This document shows positions 8,490-16,871 of a stretch of DNA of 64,000 nucleotides, one piece after another (positions within the stretch are counted from its first letter, which is position 1; every line of letters starts with the position of its first letter). The position numbers and the translations under genes are program-made. This DNA comes from Microbacterium sp. LWO13-1.2 (GTDB taxonomy: Bacteria > Actinomycetota > Actinomycetes > Actinomycetales > Microbacteriaceae), in the NCBI RefSeq assembly GCF_038397725.1, contig NZ_CP151634.1, forward strand, positions 2,480,001 through 2,544,000, in the 5' to 3' direction. The notes beneath the pieces were generated by a model. That model made no database searches. It was not told the origin of the DNA and was given only the letters and a program-made list of their open reading frames with translations.

Positions 8490-9496
8490 ACTGGACCGTG
8501 CGCAGCGTCGCGACGTCTCTTGCCGTCGGCTTCGCCATGTACTTCGCAGCCAGAGGGGTGTGGTGGATCGAACAGCCGACCGCCCCGCTCCTGATGGTCG
8601 CGGCGATCGCGCTGTATCTCCTCGTCGTGAACATCGCGATTCTGGGGGAGTCTGCGGCGAGCGTGAGAATGCCGTTGTGGTCGGCGATCTTCGCTCTGGG
8701 CGCCAGTCTGCTCATCCCGACTCTGGTCACGCTGTCGCTTGACCCGACGTCGTACACGGCGCCGTTCGCGACGTGGTACATCGGCGGACTGGGTGTCCTG
8801 GGGGTCGTCTGCATCGTGCGTCGACGCTTCCTGTTCGGATGGTTGATCCTGCTGGCCCTCATCGTGTCGTCGGCGACCCATCTCGGCCTCATCGTCTCGC
8901 TCAATCTCGGGCTGGTCGGCTCGATCATGTGGATAGTGATCGCTCGATTGCTGGTGATGTTCTGGGATCGTGCCGTGCGCGATACGGAACGACTGGCTGA
9001 CATCCAGCAGGCCGTGTCGGCGTGGCATGCGACGCAGGAGGTGCGCCAGCGCGAGCGGCGGGTGCGAACGCAGTTCGCCTTGGCGGTCGCTGGTCCCGTG
9101 CTCAGCCGAGCCGTCGCTTCTCGTGGTGTGCTCACGGAGGGCGAGCGCATGGAGGCGCGGCTGGCCGAGGGCCGCCTGCGCGACGAACTGCGCGGAGCCG
9201 ACCTCCTCAACGACGCCGTCAGGGATGCGATCAGCGAGGTGCGGCGTCGTGGTGTCGTGGTGACCGTGTTCGACGAGGGCGGACTCGATGACATCGGCGA
9301 GAACCGTCGTGCTCAGATCAGAGACGAGCTCGCCGGCGTCCTGGCCAGTGCGAGCGCCGGTCGTCTGATCATCAGGGCCGCTCGTGATCAGCGCACCGCG
9401 GTCACGATCGTCGGACGGGCAGGATCTGCCGGTTCGAACGATGACGACCTCGTCGACCTGTGGCACGAGATCCCGCGCGAGAACGCACCGGAATAA
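8486..9496 (+). CDS. membrane protein with degenerate kinase-like C-terminus, partner of the adjacent two-component system
   Basis: A 336-aa protein starting at GTG 8486, which overlaps the kinase stop (GTGA). It has about six hydrophobic segments in residues 8-160, like its upstream neighbour, then a cytoplasmic tail. The tail occupies the place of a DHp/HATPase module, but the N-box asparagine and the DxGxG glycine box are not visible; a helical region (RTQFALAVAGPVLSRA, GERMEARLAEGRLRDEL) leads to strands such as GVVVTVFDEGG. I infer a pseudokinase that could form heterodimers with the active sensor and tune it. It could instead be an unrelated membrane protein. A GC-rich hairpin follows the stop. 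Confidence 0.7.
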   Translation: MNWTVRSVATSLAVGFAMYFAARGVWWIEQPTAPLLMVAAIALYLLVVNIAILGESAASVRMPLWSAIFALGASLLIPTLVTLSLDPTSYTAPFATWYIGGLGVLGVVCIVRRRFLFGWLILLALIVSSATHLGLIVSLNLGLVGSIMWIVIARLLVMFWDRAVRDTERLADIQQAVSAWHATQEVRQRERRVRTQFALAVAGPVLSRAVASRGVLTEGERMEARLAEGRLRDELRGADLLNDAVRDAISEVRRRGVVVTVFDEGGLDDIGENRRAQIRDELAGVLASASAGRLIIRAARDQRTAVTIVGRAGSAGSNDDDLVDLWHEIPRENAPE

Positions 9497-9501
9497 GAAG
9501 T

Positions 9502-9535
9502 GGCGAGGGGTGGCGGATTCCGCCTACCCCTCGCC
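9502..9535 (+). terminator. GC-rich hairpin after the two-component operon
   Basis: Stem of 15-16 bp (GGCGAGGGGTGGCGG against CCGCCTACCCCTCGCC, one bulged A) with a three-base loop, starting six bases after the stop codon. There is no U-run, which is common for terminators in high-GC Actinobacteria. Confidence 0.7.
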
Positions 9536-9734
9536 GTGCGGTCAGTTACCCGAAAACTGTCCGCTGGTGGCCGATCAGCGTCTGTCTACCCTGGGACAAA
9601 GAGACCAGCCGAACGCGAAGCGTCTCGTCAAGTCTGCGCGATTGTCGAGTACTTGTCTGTAGGTATTTCGGGGGACAAATCGCCGACGCCGATTCGGAGA
9701 TACGGATCCGCACCCGATGGGGGAAGATTGGACG

Positions 9735-10967
9735 ATGGGCACGCGACGCGGCACGAATCTCCCAAGGATGGGCGACTTCAATCAATCGGTCATCCTCGAA
9801 GCTATACGCCGTTCCGGCGAGGGGCTCAGCCGGATCGAACTCGCGGACGCGACGGGGCTGTCGGCGCAGACGGTCACCAACATCACTCGGCGGCTGATCG
9901 AAGACGGCCTCATCGCCGAGGCGGGTCGGATCATCAACGGCCCTGGCAAGCCGAGGATCACGCTGCGCCTGAACGCGGAGAGCCACTTCTCGGTCGGGGT
10001 GCATCTGGACCCGGCCGTGATGACCTTCGTGCTCTTGGATCTCACCGGTCGTGTGGTCGGCAGGATGACGAAGCGTACGCCCGACAAGGACCCGCGCAGC
10101 ATCGTCGACGCGATGGCACGGACCATCGACGAACTGATCCAGGAAGCGGGGATCGACAGAGCCCTGGTCGCCGGCGTCGGGATCGCCGCTCCCGGACCGC
10201 TGGATGCGGAGATGGGGACGGTGATCGATCCGCCGAAGCTGCTGGGCTGGCACCGTGTTCCGCTGCGGAGCGTCCTCGAAGAGGCGACCGGCCTCCCGGT
10301 CATGCTGGAGAAGGACACGACCGCGGCGGCGGTCGGAGAGCTGTGGACCGGGCACGGGCCCGCGGACGACTCGTTCGTGTTCGTCTATCTCGGCACCGGT
10401 ATCGGAGCCGCACTGGTGCGAGGCGGCGAAGTCGTGGGCGGAAGCTCCAGGAACTTCGGCGAGATCGGGCACATCATCGTCGACACCGAGGGTCCGTCGT
10501 GTTCCTGTGGTGCGCGGGGCTGCGTCGAGGTGGTCTGCACCCCGCAGGCGATCGTGGAGCAGGCAGAACGGGCCGGCGTCTTCCGGGACGACCGGGAAGG
10601 GACCGACGTGGAGACGCTGGACGAGCGGTTCACGCAGCTGTGCGAGCGAGCCTCAGCTGGTGACGTCACCGCTGTCCACGTGCTGCGCGAGGCGGCGCGG
10701 CGGCTGTCGGTCCTCATCGCCGCCCTGACCAACGTGCTCGACGTCGATCGGGTCGTGCTGGGTGGTCCGTTCTGGGCGCGGCTCTCAGAGGTGTATCTGC
10801 GTGAGCTTCCGGTGCAGCTCGAGCGACGCAGCGCGACGCGCGCCATTCGATCCCTCCCGGTCGCCGGAACCATCGTCGGCGACGACGTCGGGGCTGTGGG
10901 AGCTGCATGCGTCGTGCTCGATTCGGTCCTGACGCCCCGCGCCTCGGACCTCCTGCTGGAGGAGTGA
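9735..10967 (+). CDS. ROK-family transcriptional repressor
   Basis: A 410-aa regulator with an N-terminal winged helix (LSRIELADATGLSAQTVT, about residues 30-80) followed by a ROK sugar-kinase fold. The zinc motif CSCGARGCVE and the ROK motif FGEIGH are intact. The ATP-binding DxGxT that opens the kinase domain in glucokinases is replaced (VGVHLDPAVM), so it is a repressor, not a sugar kinase. The ATG at 9735 is preceded by GGGGGA about 10 bases upstream; an ATG at 9717 in frame is possible. The 238-bp region before it contains two copies of GGGACAAA (9593, 9672) that could be operator halves. Its most likely target is the palindromic promoter just downstream at 11007; this is inferred from proximity. 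Confidence 0.88.
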   Translation: MGTRRGTNLPRMGDFNQSVILEAIRRSGEGLSRIELADATGLSAQTVTNITRRLIEDGLIAEAGRIINGPGKPRITLRLNAESHFSVGVHLDPAVMTFVLLDLTGRVVGRMTKRTPDKDPRSIVDAMARTIDELIQEAGIDRALVAGVGIAAPGPLDAEMGTVIDPPKLLGWHRVPLRSVLEEATGLPVMLEKDTTAAAVGELWTGHGPADDSFVFVYLGTGIGAALVRGGEVVGGSSRNFGEIGHIIVDTEGPSCSCGARGCVEVVCTPQAIVEQAERAGVFRDDREGTDVETLDERFTQLCERASAGDVTAVHVLREAARRLSVLIAALTNVLDVDRVVLGGPFWARLSEVYLRELPVQLERRSATRAIRSLPVAGTIVGDDVGAVGAACVVLDSVLTPRASDLLLEE

Positions 10968-11006
10968 GCGGCGACGTCTCGCGAGCACGCCCGGCGTCTT
11001 CGAGAA

Positions 11007-11022
11007 AACCCTTGACAGGGTT
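11007..11022. promoter_or_regulatory. palindromic operator overlapping a -35 box
   Basis: Perfect dyad AACCCT-TGAC-AGGGTT whose centre is the start of a TTGACA -35 hexamer. A repressor bound here would block RNA polymerase. It lies 40 bp after the ROK repressor gene, the obvious candidate to bind it. Confidence 0.6.
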
Positions 11023-11042
11023 ATGTCTAATCGATGTAGTAT
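11012..11042 (+). promoter_or_regulatory. sigma-70-type promoter (TTGACA ... TAGTAT)
   Basis: Consensus -35 TTGACA at 11012-11017 and an AT-rich -10 region, TAGTAT at 11037-11042 (19-bp spacer) or TGTAGT at 11035-11040 (17-bp spacer). It stands out in a region of about 70 percent GC. It points rightwards into a stretch with no coding frame on the plus strand. Confidence 0.65.
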
Positions 11043-11049
11043 TTTTGTA

Positions 11050-11180
11050 GCTTCTCTGGAGGGAGAGCCGGGCACCGATGGGGGTCGAGCCCGGCGGGAG
11101 CCTGGGGCTCCCGAAGCTGTCGCCCGACTTGCGGGCGACAGTGGTCCGTGTGATCCGTGAGCTGGGGGCTCACGGATCAC
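11050..11180 (+). ncRNA. candidate structured small RNA with four consecutive hairpins
   Basis: Downstream of the promoter at 11012 there is no plausible plus-strand gene for 4 kb, but four back-to-back hairpins. They are 11067-11073/11089-11095 (7 bp), 11096-11102/11106-11112 (7 bp), 11117-11126/11132-11141 (10 bp) and 11150-11162/11168-11180 (13 bp, perfect, likely terminator). All stems are exact. I do not recognise a known family; the actinobacterial 6C RNA was considered, but the loops are not C-rich. Alternatively the last hairpins only terminate the opposing accD5-accE operon, which ends at 11200. Confidence 0.5.
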
Positions 11181-11199
11181 CGATCACCCCGTGCAGCGA

Positions 11200-11442
11200 T
11201 CAGCCCGAGTAGCGGCCCCACGGAATATCGCGTCGGAGCGGCGTGCGCAGTGAGCGCTGAGTGCGCGTCCACGCGGAGACATGCGGCTCCTCGGCGACAG
11301 CCGTCGCCGCCTCACCCGCGTAGGCATCACTGATCACCGCGACGAGAGCGGCGAGTTCCTCCTCGGAGGCGGTGCCGCGGATGATCTCGACCGACGGCGG
11401 CTGCTCGTCCGACGAATCGGCTGGTGGCGTCTGCGCGGTCAC
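11200..11442 (-). CDS. accE: acyl-CoA carboxylase epsilon subunit
   Basis: An 80-aa protein of the small actinobacterial epsilon family, which holds alpha and beta subunits together and stimulates carboxylase activity. The signature part is [20 protein letters not shown] near residues 17-36 and the C-terminal [15 protein letters not shown]...WGRYSG. Its GTG start overlaps the accD5 stop by four bases (GTGA), so it is translated with the beta subunit. Confidence 0.9.
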   Translation of the reverse strand: MTAQTPPADSSDEQPPSVEIIRGTASEEELAALVAVISDAYAGEAATAVAEEPHVSAWTRTQRSLRTPLRRDIPWGRYSG

Positions 11443-13028
11443 AGCGGAATGTTCCCGTGCTTCTTCGGAGGCAGCTCGGCCCGCTTGCCGCGGAGGGCGC
11501 GGAGCGCCTTGGCGATCGAGACACGGGTGTTGGCCGGCTCGATGATGCCGTCGAGTTCGCCGCGTTCGGCGGCGAGGAACGGCGATGCGACGTCGTACGT
11601 GTATTCGTTGGCGAGGCGCGTACGCACGGCGGCGACATCCTCACCGGCCTCCTCGGCCTTCTTGATCTCACCGCGGTAGAGGATGTTGACGGCGCCCTGG
11701 CCGCCCATCACCGCGATCTCGGCGGTCGGCCACGCCAGGTTCACATCGGCGCCGAGCTGCTTGGAGCCCATCACGATGTAGGCGCCGCCATAGGCCTTGC
11801 GAAGGATGACGGTGACCAGCGGCACGGTGGCCTCGGCATAGGCGTAGAGCAGTTTCGCGCCTCGGCGGATGACGCCTTCCCACTCCTGGTCGGTGCCGGG
11901 AAGGTAGCCGGGCACATCGACCAGCGTGACGATCGGGATCGAGAACGCGTCGCAGAAGCGGACGAAGCGGCTGGCCTTCTCGCCGGCCTGGATGTTCAGG
12001 GTTCCGGCCATCTGCGAGGGCTGGTTGGCGATGATTCCGACCGAGCGGCCCTCGACCCGGCCGAAGCCGATCACGATGTTCGGGGCGAAGAGCGGCTGCA
12101 CCTCGATGAAGTCGCCGTCGTCGACCACATGCGAGATGACGACCTTGATGTCGTACGGCTGATTCGCGGAGTCCGGAATGAGAGTGTTCAGCGAACGATC
12201 GGCATCCGTCGTCTCGAACTCGAAGGCGCTCTCGTAGGTCGGCAGCTCCGCCATGTTGTTGTCGGGCAGGAAGCTGAGCAGCGTGCGCGCGTAGTCGATC
12301 GCGTCGTCCTCGTCTTCCGCGAGGTAGTGCGCGACGCCGGAGCGGGTGTTGTGCGTGTACGCACCACCCAGCTCCTCCATCCCGACGTCCTCGCCGGTGA
12401 CGGTCTTGATGACGTCCGGCCCGGTGACGAACATCTGACTCGTCTTGTCGACCATGATGACGAAGTCGGTGAGCGCGGGGGAGTACACCGCGCCGCCGGC
12501 CGCCGGCCCCATGATGATGGAGATCTGCGGGATGACGCCGGATGCGCGAGTGTTCAAGCGGAAGATCTCGCCGTACTTGCCGAGCGCGACGACGCCCTCC
12601 TGGATGCGCGCGCCACCGGAGTCGAGGATGCCGATGCACGGCATCCCCCCGGCAAGGGCGAACTCCATGATCTTGATGATCTTCTCGCCGGCGACCTCGC
12701 CCAGGGACCCGCCGAAGGTCGAGAAGTCCTGCGAGTACACGGCCACGGTGCGACCGTGGATGGTGCCGACGCCGGTGACGACGGAATCGCCGTACGGGCG
12801 GGAGCGGTCCATGCCGAACGCCGTGGTGCGGTGGCGCACGTACTCGTCGAACTCCACGAAGCTGCCGGGGTCAACGAGCAGCTCGATGCGCTCGCGAGCG
12901 GTCATCTTGCCTTTGGCGTGCTGCTTCTCCTTCGCCTTCTCCTCGGCGTCGACGACGGCCTCGGTATAGCGAGCGCGGAGGTCCGCGATCTTGCCGGCGG
13001 TGGTAAAGAGGTCGGGCTTGTCCGTCAC
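11439..13028 (-). CDS. accD5: acyl-CoA carboxylase beta chain (carboxyltransferase)
   Basis: A 529-aa carboxyltransferase that moves CO2 from biotin on AccA3 to propionyl- or acetyl-CoA. Two crotonase-like halves are visible: the first with [18 protein letters not shown] and GGARIQEG, the second with [37 protein letters not shown] (shown only in part) and [18 protein letters not shown]. The length fits AccD5/PccB. The GTG at 13026-13028 ([10 protein letters not shown]) is the probable start; in-frame starts further upstream exist but have no better Shine-Dalgarno. It forms an operon with accE. The biotinylated partner is accA3 at 2.8-4.6 kb. Confidence 0.94.
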   Translation of the reverse strand: MTDKPDLFTTAGKIADLRARYTEAVVDAEEKAKEKQHAKGKMTARERIELLVDPGSFVEFDEYVRHRTTAFGMDRSRPYGDSVVTGVGTIHGRTVAVYSQDFSTFGGSLGEVAGEKIIKIMEFALAGGMPCIGILDSGGARIQEGVVALGKYGEIFRLNTRASGVIPQISIIMGPAAGGAVYSPALTDFVIMVDKTSQMFVTGPDVIKTVTGEDVGMEELGGAYTHNTRSGVAHYLAEDEDDAIDYARTLLSFLPDNNMAELPTYESAFEFETTDADRSLNTLIPDSANQPYDIKVVISHVVDDGDFIEVQPLFAPNIVIGFGRVEGRSVGIIANQPSQMAGTLNIQAGEKASRFVRFCDAFSIPIVTLVDVPGYLPGTDQEWEGVIRRGAKLLYAYAEATVPLVTVILRKAYGGAYIVMGSKQLGADVNLAWPTAEIAVMGGQGAVNILYRGEIKKAEEAGEDVAAVRTRLANEYTYDVASPFLAAERGELDGIIEPANTRVSIAKALRALRGKRAELPPKKHGNIPL

Positions 13029-13103
13029 GGATTCCACACTAGCGTCGGGTCGGGCGGTGACGTTGGATGCTCGCCACAACGGGTGGGGGGATCCTTTGGT
13101 GAT

Positions 13104-14075
13104 CTACTGCTTCTCCGGGCTGCCGGGCTCGAGGACAACGGTGTCCGGATCCTCTGCCCCGACGTCCGCACCGCGACCGCGGTGGACGGTCAGCTCGCCG
13201 ACCTTCCGGCCTGCCCACCCGACGCCGCGTATCGCCGTTCCTGCGGCTCCTGCGACGGCGTTCCCGGCGAAGCGCGCACCGTGCAGCATCCGCAGCTCCA
13301 GCTTCTCGGCACCGGCGACCGGTTCGAGCTCACGAGGGAGAATTGCGGGCGCGATGCCGAACGCGCGCCGAGAAGTGGTGAGGACTCGGCGGCCGAGGAT
13401 GTTGTTCCCCGCCCCGCCGATCACAGCTCCGACCCCGAACGGCAACGCCTTGCCGATGAACGACGCACCGCCGCGTGCCGCGAACTGATGGATGAACATG
13501 GTCTTCAGCCGATCCACCAGCGGACCGACGGCCGCGCGGGGGAGCGACTTGGTCACCAGTTCGCCCCAATAGGCGGAACGCCCGACGCCCTTTCCTGCCA
13601 CCTGCCGGGTGAGCTGACCGACCAGGTCCACGCCCTCCTTGCCCAGCATGAGCGTCATCACCAGGGCGCGAGCACGGTCAGGGTTCTCGAGCGCGATGCC
13701 GTGCACCTCGGCGACCGACTGGGCGAACAGCGCCGTCGACTCGACGAACCCGACGGTTTCGACACCCGAAAGCGCGAGGGTGATGCCGGTGCCGATTCCC
13801 GGAACGACGGCCGTTGCGCCGACGGCAGCGCCACCGGTCGTCACAGCGGCGAGGTAGCGGCGCTCGAGGATCCGCACGATCTCGGTGGGGGTCGCCTGGG
13901 GGTGCCGCAGGCGGATGCTTCGGATGTGCGCCAGCACCAGGGGGCGCTGGATCGACAGCACTCTGTCGAGCCCGCGCACCATGAACGGATGCTCAGGCGA
14001 ACCCGCCGGAGGGATGCCCTTGTCCCACGCGGCATCGTCAGGGAGGGAATGGATCTTGTGCACCTTGCGCGCCAT
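13104..14075 (-). CDS. EcsC family protein
   Basis: A 323-aa protein of the EcsC family, whose function is not well defined; B. subtilis EcsC is encoded with an ABC transporter. The conserved region covers about residues 60-260, with hydrophobic stretches AAVGATAVVPGIGTGITLAL and FGVGAVIGGAGNNILGRR that could associate with membrane. A polar N-terminal part begins MARKVHKIHSLPDDAAWDKG. It lies upstream of accD5 on the same strand, 75 bp away, but nothing ties it to carboxylase function. The 18-bp hairpin at 14106 sits just upstream of its start and belongs to the nucleotidyltransferase gene. Confidence 0.82.
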   Translation of the reverse strand: MARKVHKIHSLPDDAAWDKGIPPAGSPEHPFMVRGLDRVLSIQRPLVLAHIRSIRLRHPQATPTEIVRILERRYLAAVTTGGAAVGATAVVPGIGTGITLALSGVETVGFVESTALFAQSVAEVHGIALENPDRARALVMTLMLGKEGVDLVGQLTRQVAGKGVGRSAYWGELVTKSLPRAAVGPLVDRLKTMFIHQFAARGGASFIGKALPFGVGAVIGGAGNNILGRRVLTTSRRAFGIAPAILPRELEPVAGAEKLELRMLHGARFAGNAVAGAAGTAIRGVGWAGRKVGELTVHRGRGADVGAEDPDTVVLEPGSPEKQ

Positions 14076-14105
14076 GACTCGATCCTAGGAAGAGATACCG
14101 CGAAA

Positions 14106-14147
14106 ACGCCGGGAGCCGCATCCGTGAATGGATGCGGCTCCCGGCGT
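14106..14147. terminator. strong intrinsic terminator
   Basis: Perfect 18-bp stem (ACGCCGGGAGCCGCATCC and its complement) with a six-base loop GTGAAT. It lies downstream of the minus-strand nucleotidyltransferase gene; a short AAAA run (14103-14106) gives the U-tract on that strand. Confidence 0.88.
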
Positions 14148-14181
14148 GACGAGCCCTTCGACGCGCGAAGGGCGGAGAGAG

Positions 14182-14874
14182 TCAGACGAAGAGGTTCGCC
14201 CGCTCGAGGTCTTCGGCGAAGTCGACCTCGACGGCGTAAAGGTCGGACACGTCCATCGGCTCGAGGAGCAGGCCGTCCTCGGCGATCGCGAGTTCGAGGC
14301 CCCGTTCGAAGTAGTCCTGATCCTCGACGCGCTGCAGCTGGCGCATGAACGCCTTCTTGTTCGCTGCCGAGATGTAGTTGATGCCGACAGCCTCACCGAG
14401 GCCGCCCTTGACGGTCTTCGACAGCTCCTTGATGAAGCCCTCGGCCGTGACCGTGTACTTCACCTCTTCATCGCTGACCTTCGCGGTGTTGACCGTGACG
14501 AACGACTGCTCGCGCTCGATGAACTCGACCGCGCGGCCGAGGATCATCGGGTCGAAGACCACGTCGCCGTTCATCCAGAGCACGCCGCTCTTGCCGGTCG
14601 CCGCAAGGGCGCGCAGCAGGCTCTTCGACGTGTTGGTCTCGTCGTAGCGCTCGTTGTGGACGTAGTTGACGCTCGGGAACGCCTCGATGATGGTCTCTGC
14701 GCGGTAGCCGACGACTGCGGTGATGCGTGCGTCGGTGCCGAAGGCGGCGCGGATGTTGTCGTGCTGCTGGCGCATGATCGTGCGGCCGTCGCTCAGTTCG
14801 GTGAGCGGCTTCGGCAGGGCGCGACCGAGGCGTGAGCCCATGCCTGCGGCGAGAATGACGGTCTGAAGAGTCAC
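14182..14874 (-). CDS. NTP-transferase-fold sugar/alcohol-phosphate nucleotidyltransferase
   Basis: A 230-aa cytosolic nucleotidyltransferase. The N-terminal signature is ILAAGMGSRLG (residues 7-17) followed by PKPLTEL, then the metal/NTP-binding MNGDVVFDP and a C-terminal DFAEDLERA. This layout matches LicC-like choline-phosphate, inositol-1-phosphate or glycerol-3-phosphate cytidylyltransferases more than the longer hexose-1-phosphate enzymes. The acceptor substrate cannot be read, and no neighbouring lipid or polysaccharide gene helps. It is transcribed alone, divergent from the ABC transporter, with a terminator directly after it. The 242-bp region upstream holds both promoters and no other feature I could identify. 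Confidence 0.8.
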   Translation of the reverse strand: MTLQTVILAAGMGSRLGRALPKPLTELSDGRTIMRQQHDNIRAAFGTDARITAVVGYRAETIIEAFPSVNYVHNERYDETNTSKSLLRALAATGKSGVLWMNGDVVFDPMILGRAVEFIEREQSFVTVNTAKVSDEEVKYTVTAEGFIKELSKTVKGGLGEAVGINYISAANKKAFMRQLQRVEDQDYFERGLELAIAEDGLLLEPMDVSDLYAVEVDFAEDLERANLFV

Positions 14875-15116
14875 GAGTGCTCCTAAAATGAAGGTGTGTT
14901 CACGGCCGGTTCATCGGCCAGACACTTCTTCGTGCCGAGAGTCATGCTAGCGAGCGAGCCTGGGAAGCCAGGGGCCGGAAGGCCCCTGTTGCCATTTCGT
15001 GATCGAGTACACACCGAACACTCAGGCTCGACGAGCGCGCGGTCTTCCGCCTATCCATCGGCTGAATTGTTGCGCAGTGTCCGTGACAAGTCTGCACCCG
15101 TTGATACCTTAGAACA

Positions 15117-16871
15117 GTGACTGCTACCGGGGATGACCGCATCGAGAAAGTGGACGACGCCGCGCCCGCAGCCAAGAAGACGCCGGTGAAGCGCACGAGT
15201 ACGGCAAAGGGGTCTGCCCAGCGCACGCCCGCCCGGCGCACACCGGCCAAGGCCGCGGCCGAGAAGGCTGCGCCCACCGCAGAGGTCGTCGCCGAGCCGA
15301 TCGCGAAGATCCCGGCGACGAGCAGCGCGGATGCCGCGACGAACGTCGCGGCGCAGACGGCAGCGGCCCGAGCCGCGGCGTCGAAGTCGGCGAAGGCCAC
15401 GGCCGCAAAGACCAACGCCGCGAAGACGGCGGCGGCGCGGAGAGCAGCAGAACGCTCGGCCGCCGCAAAGACGACGGCGAAGACCACAGCAGCGCGTTCT
15501 GCTTCCGCGAAGACCACGGCGGCGAAGGCGGCCGCGGCCAAGGCGGCGGCGACGAAGGCTGCAGCGGCCGAGAAGGCAGCCGCGGATAAGGCAGCCGCCG
15601 AGAAAGCGGCTGCGGAGACGGCGGCTGCCGAGAAGGCGGCCGCTGAAAAGGCAGCCGCCGAGAAGGCAGCCCACGAGGAATCGGCCGCGGAGGAGCTGCG
15701 CGGCGGGGAACTCGCGGCAGCGACGCCGATTGCAGAGGCGCCGATCGAAGAGCTGTTCCGGGAAGAACTGGCCGTGGAAGAGGTCGCCGTGGCAGAGCCG
15801 AATGCGGACGAAGTGGCCATCGAGCACCCGGCAGTCGATGAGACTCTCATCGACGAGCCTGGCGCGGAGGCTCTCATCGATGAGCCCGGTGATGAGGCTC
15901 TCATCGATGAGCCCGGTGATGAGGCTCTCGTCGACGAGCCCGACGCGGCGACGATCGTCGGCGAACCGGTCGCTGAGACGACTCTCGCGGTCGACGAGCC
16001 CGTCGCCCCCGCCCCCGCCCCCGCCGACGTGCGGGTCGCCGATGCACCCGCCGCCCGCGAAGACCCGGCGCCCGCACCCGGGAAGAACAGCCATCCCGCG
16101 GCGTCTGCGTCGACCGAGGCCATCCGCATCCGCGGTCTGGTGAAGAGCTTCGGCGACAGCCGTGCGGTCAACGGCATCGACCTCACCATCCCCGCCGGTT
16201 CGTTCTACGGCATCGTCGGCCCGAACGGCGCGGGGAAGACGACGACGCTGTCGATCGTCGCCGGACTCCTGCGCGCCGATGAAGGCAGCGTCGTCATCTG
16301 CGGCATCGACCAATCGGCCAAGCCGCTCGCAGCCAAGAAGATGCTGGGCGTGCTGCCCGATCGCCTGCGCACTTTCGACCGCCTCACCGGTCGGCAGCTC
16401 CTCTACTACTACGGACTGCTGCGCGGGCTCTCATCCGATGTCATTGAGAAGCGGGCCGGCGACCTGGCACGTGCGTTCGATCTCACCGAGGCCCTCAGTC
16501 GTGTGGTCTCGGACTACTCGGCCGGTATGACGAAGAAGATCATGCTCGCCGGTGCGCTCATCCATTCGCCGCGCGTGCTGGTGCTCGACGAGCCTTTCGA
16601 GGCCGTCGATCCGGTTTCGTCCGCGGTGATCCTCGACATCCTCCGCGCCTATGTCGCGCATGGTGGCACTGTGGTCCTCTCCAGTCACGGCATGGATCTC
16701 GTCGAACGCGTCTGCTCGCGTGTGGCGATCATCGTCGGCGGTGAGGTGCTCGCGGAAGGCACCGTCGAAGAGGTGCGCGCTGGTCAGACACTCGAAGCCC
16801 GTTTCGTCGAACTGTCCGGCGGAATCGGCGAGGTGGAGGGGCTCGAGTGGTTGCACACGTTCTCCGACTGA
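15117..16871 (+). CDS. ABC transporter ATP-binding protein with a long histone-H1-like, then acidic, N-terminal tail
   Basis: A 584-aa protein starting at GTG 15117. Residues 1 to about 195 are Ala/Lys-rich with KTTAAK/AAAEK repeats, like actinobacterial histone-H1-like tails. Residues 195-330 are acidic and Pro-rich, with three 9-residue repeats of the type EALIDEPGD. From about 335 an ABC ATPase begins: Walker A GPNGAGKTT (near 368), signature YSAGMTKK and Walker B VLVLDEPFEAVD, with switch His in SSHGMD. It resembles exporters of the ABC-2 class. The permease gene overlaps the 3' end by 25 bp. The tail is extra to the fold; it might bind nucleic acid, polyphosphate or the envelope. The ATPase call is firm, the tail's role unknown. 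Confidence 0.88.
   Translation: MTATGDDRIEKVDDAAPAAKKTPVKRTSTAKGSAQRTPARRTPAKAAAEKAAPTAEVVAEPIAKIPATSSADAATNVAAQTAAARAAASKSAKATAAKTNAAKTAAARRAAERSAAAKTTAKTTAARSASAKTTAAKAAAAKAAATKAAAAEKAAADKAAAEKAAAETAAAEKAAAEKAAAEKAAHEESAAEELRGGELAAATPIAEAPIEELFREELAVEEVAVAEPNADEVAIEHPAVDETLIDEPGAEALIDEPGDEALIDEPGDEALVDEPDAATIVGEPVAETTLAVDEPVAPAPAPADVRVADAPAAREDPAPAPGKNSHPAASASTEAIRIRGLVKSFGDSRAVNGIDLTIPAGSFYGIVGPNGAGKTTTLSIVAGLLRADEGSVVICGIDQSAKPLAAKKMLGVLPDRLRTFDRLTGRQLLYYYGLLRGLSSDVIEKRAGDLARAFDLTEALSRVVSDYSAGMTKKIMLAGALIHSPRVLVLDEPFEAVDPVSSAVILDILRAYVAHGGTVVLSSHGMDLVERVCSRVAIIVGGEVLAEGTVEEVRAGQTLEARFVELSGGIGEVEGLEWLHTFSD
15867..15947 (+). repeat. 27-bp tandem repeat, three copies, inside the ABC ATPase gene
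   Basis: Two identical 27-bp units (15867-15893, 15894-15920, each starting GAGGCTCTCATCGATGAG) and a third diverged copy to 15947. They encode the EALIDEPGD peptide repeats. The near identity of the DNA suggests recent slippage, so copy number may vary between strains. Confidence 0.85.

Noticed and set aside
9500..10663. Long alternative frames over the ROK gene and similar long antisense frames elsewhere (for example over metE and accA3)
   Set aside because: They arise from high GC third positions; the overlapped genes have full conserved motifs, the alternatives have none.
11067..11180. 6C RNA
   Set aside because: The loops lack the runs of cytosine that define that family; a different or unrelated RNA is more likely.
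15420..15950. Repeats in the ABC ATPase gene as a CRISPR or non-coding array
   Set aside because: The repeats are in frame, without unique spacers, and encode Ala/Lys and EALIDEPGD peptide repeats.
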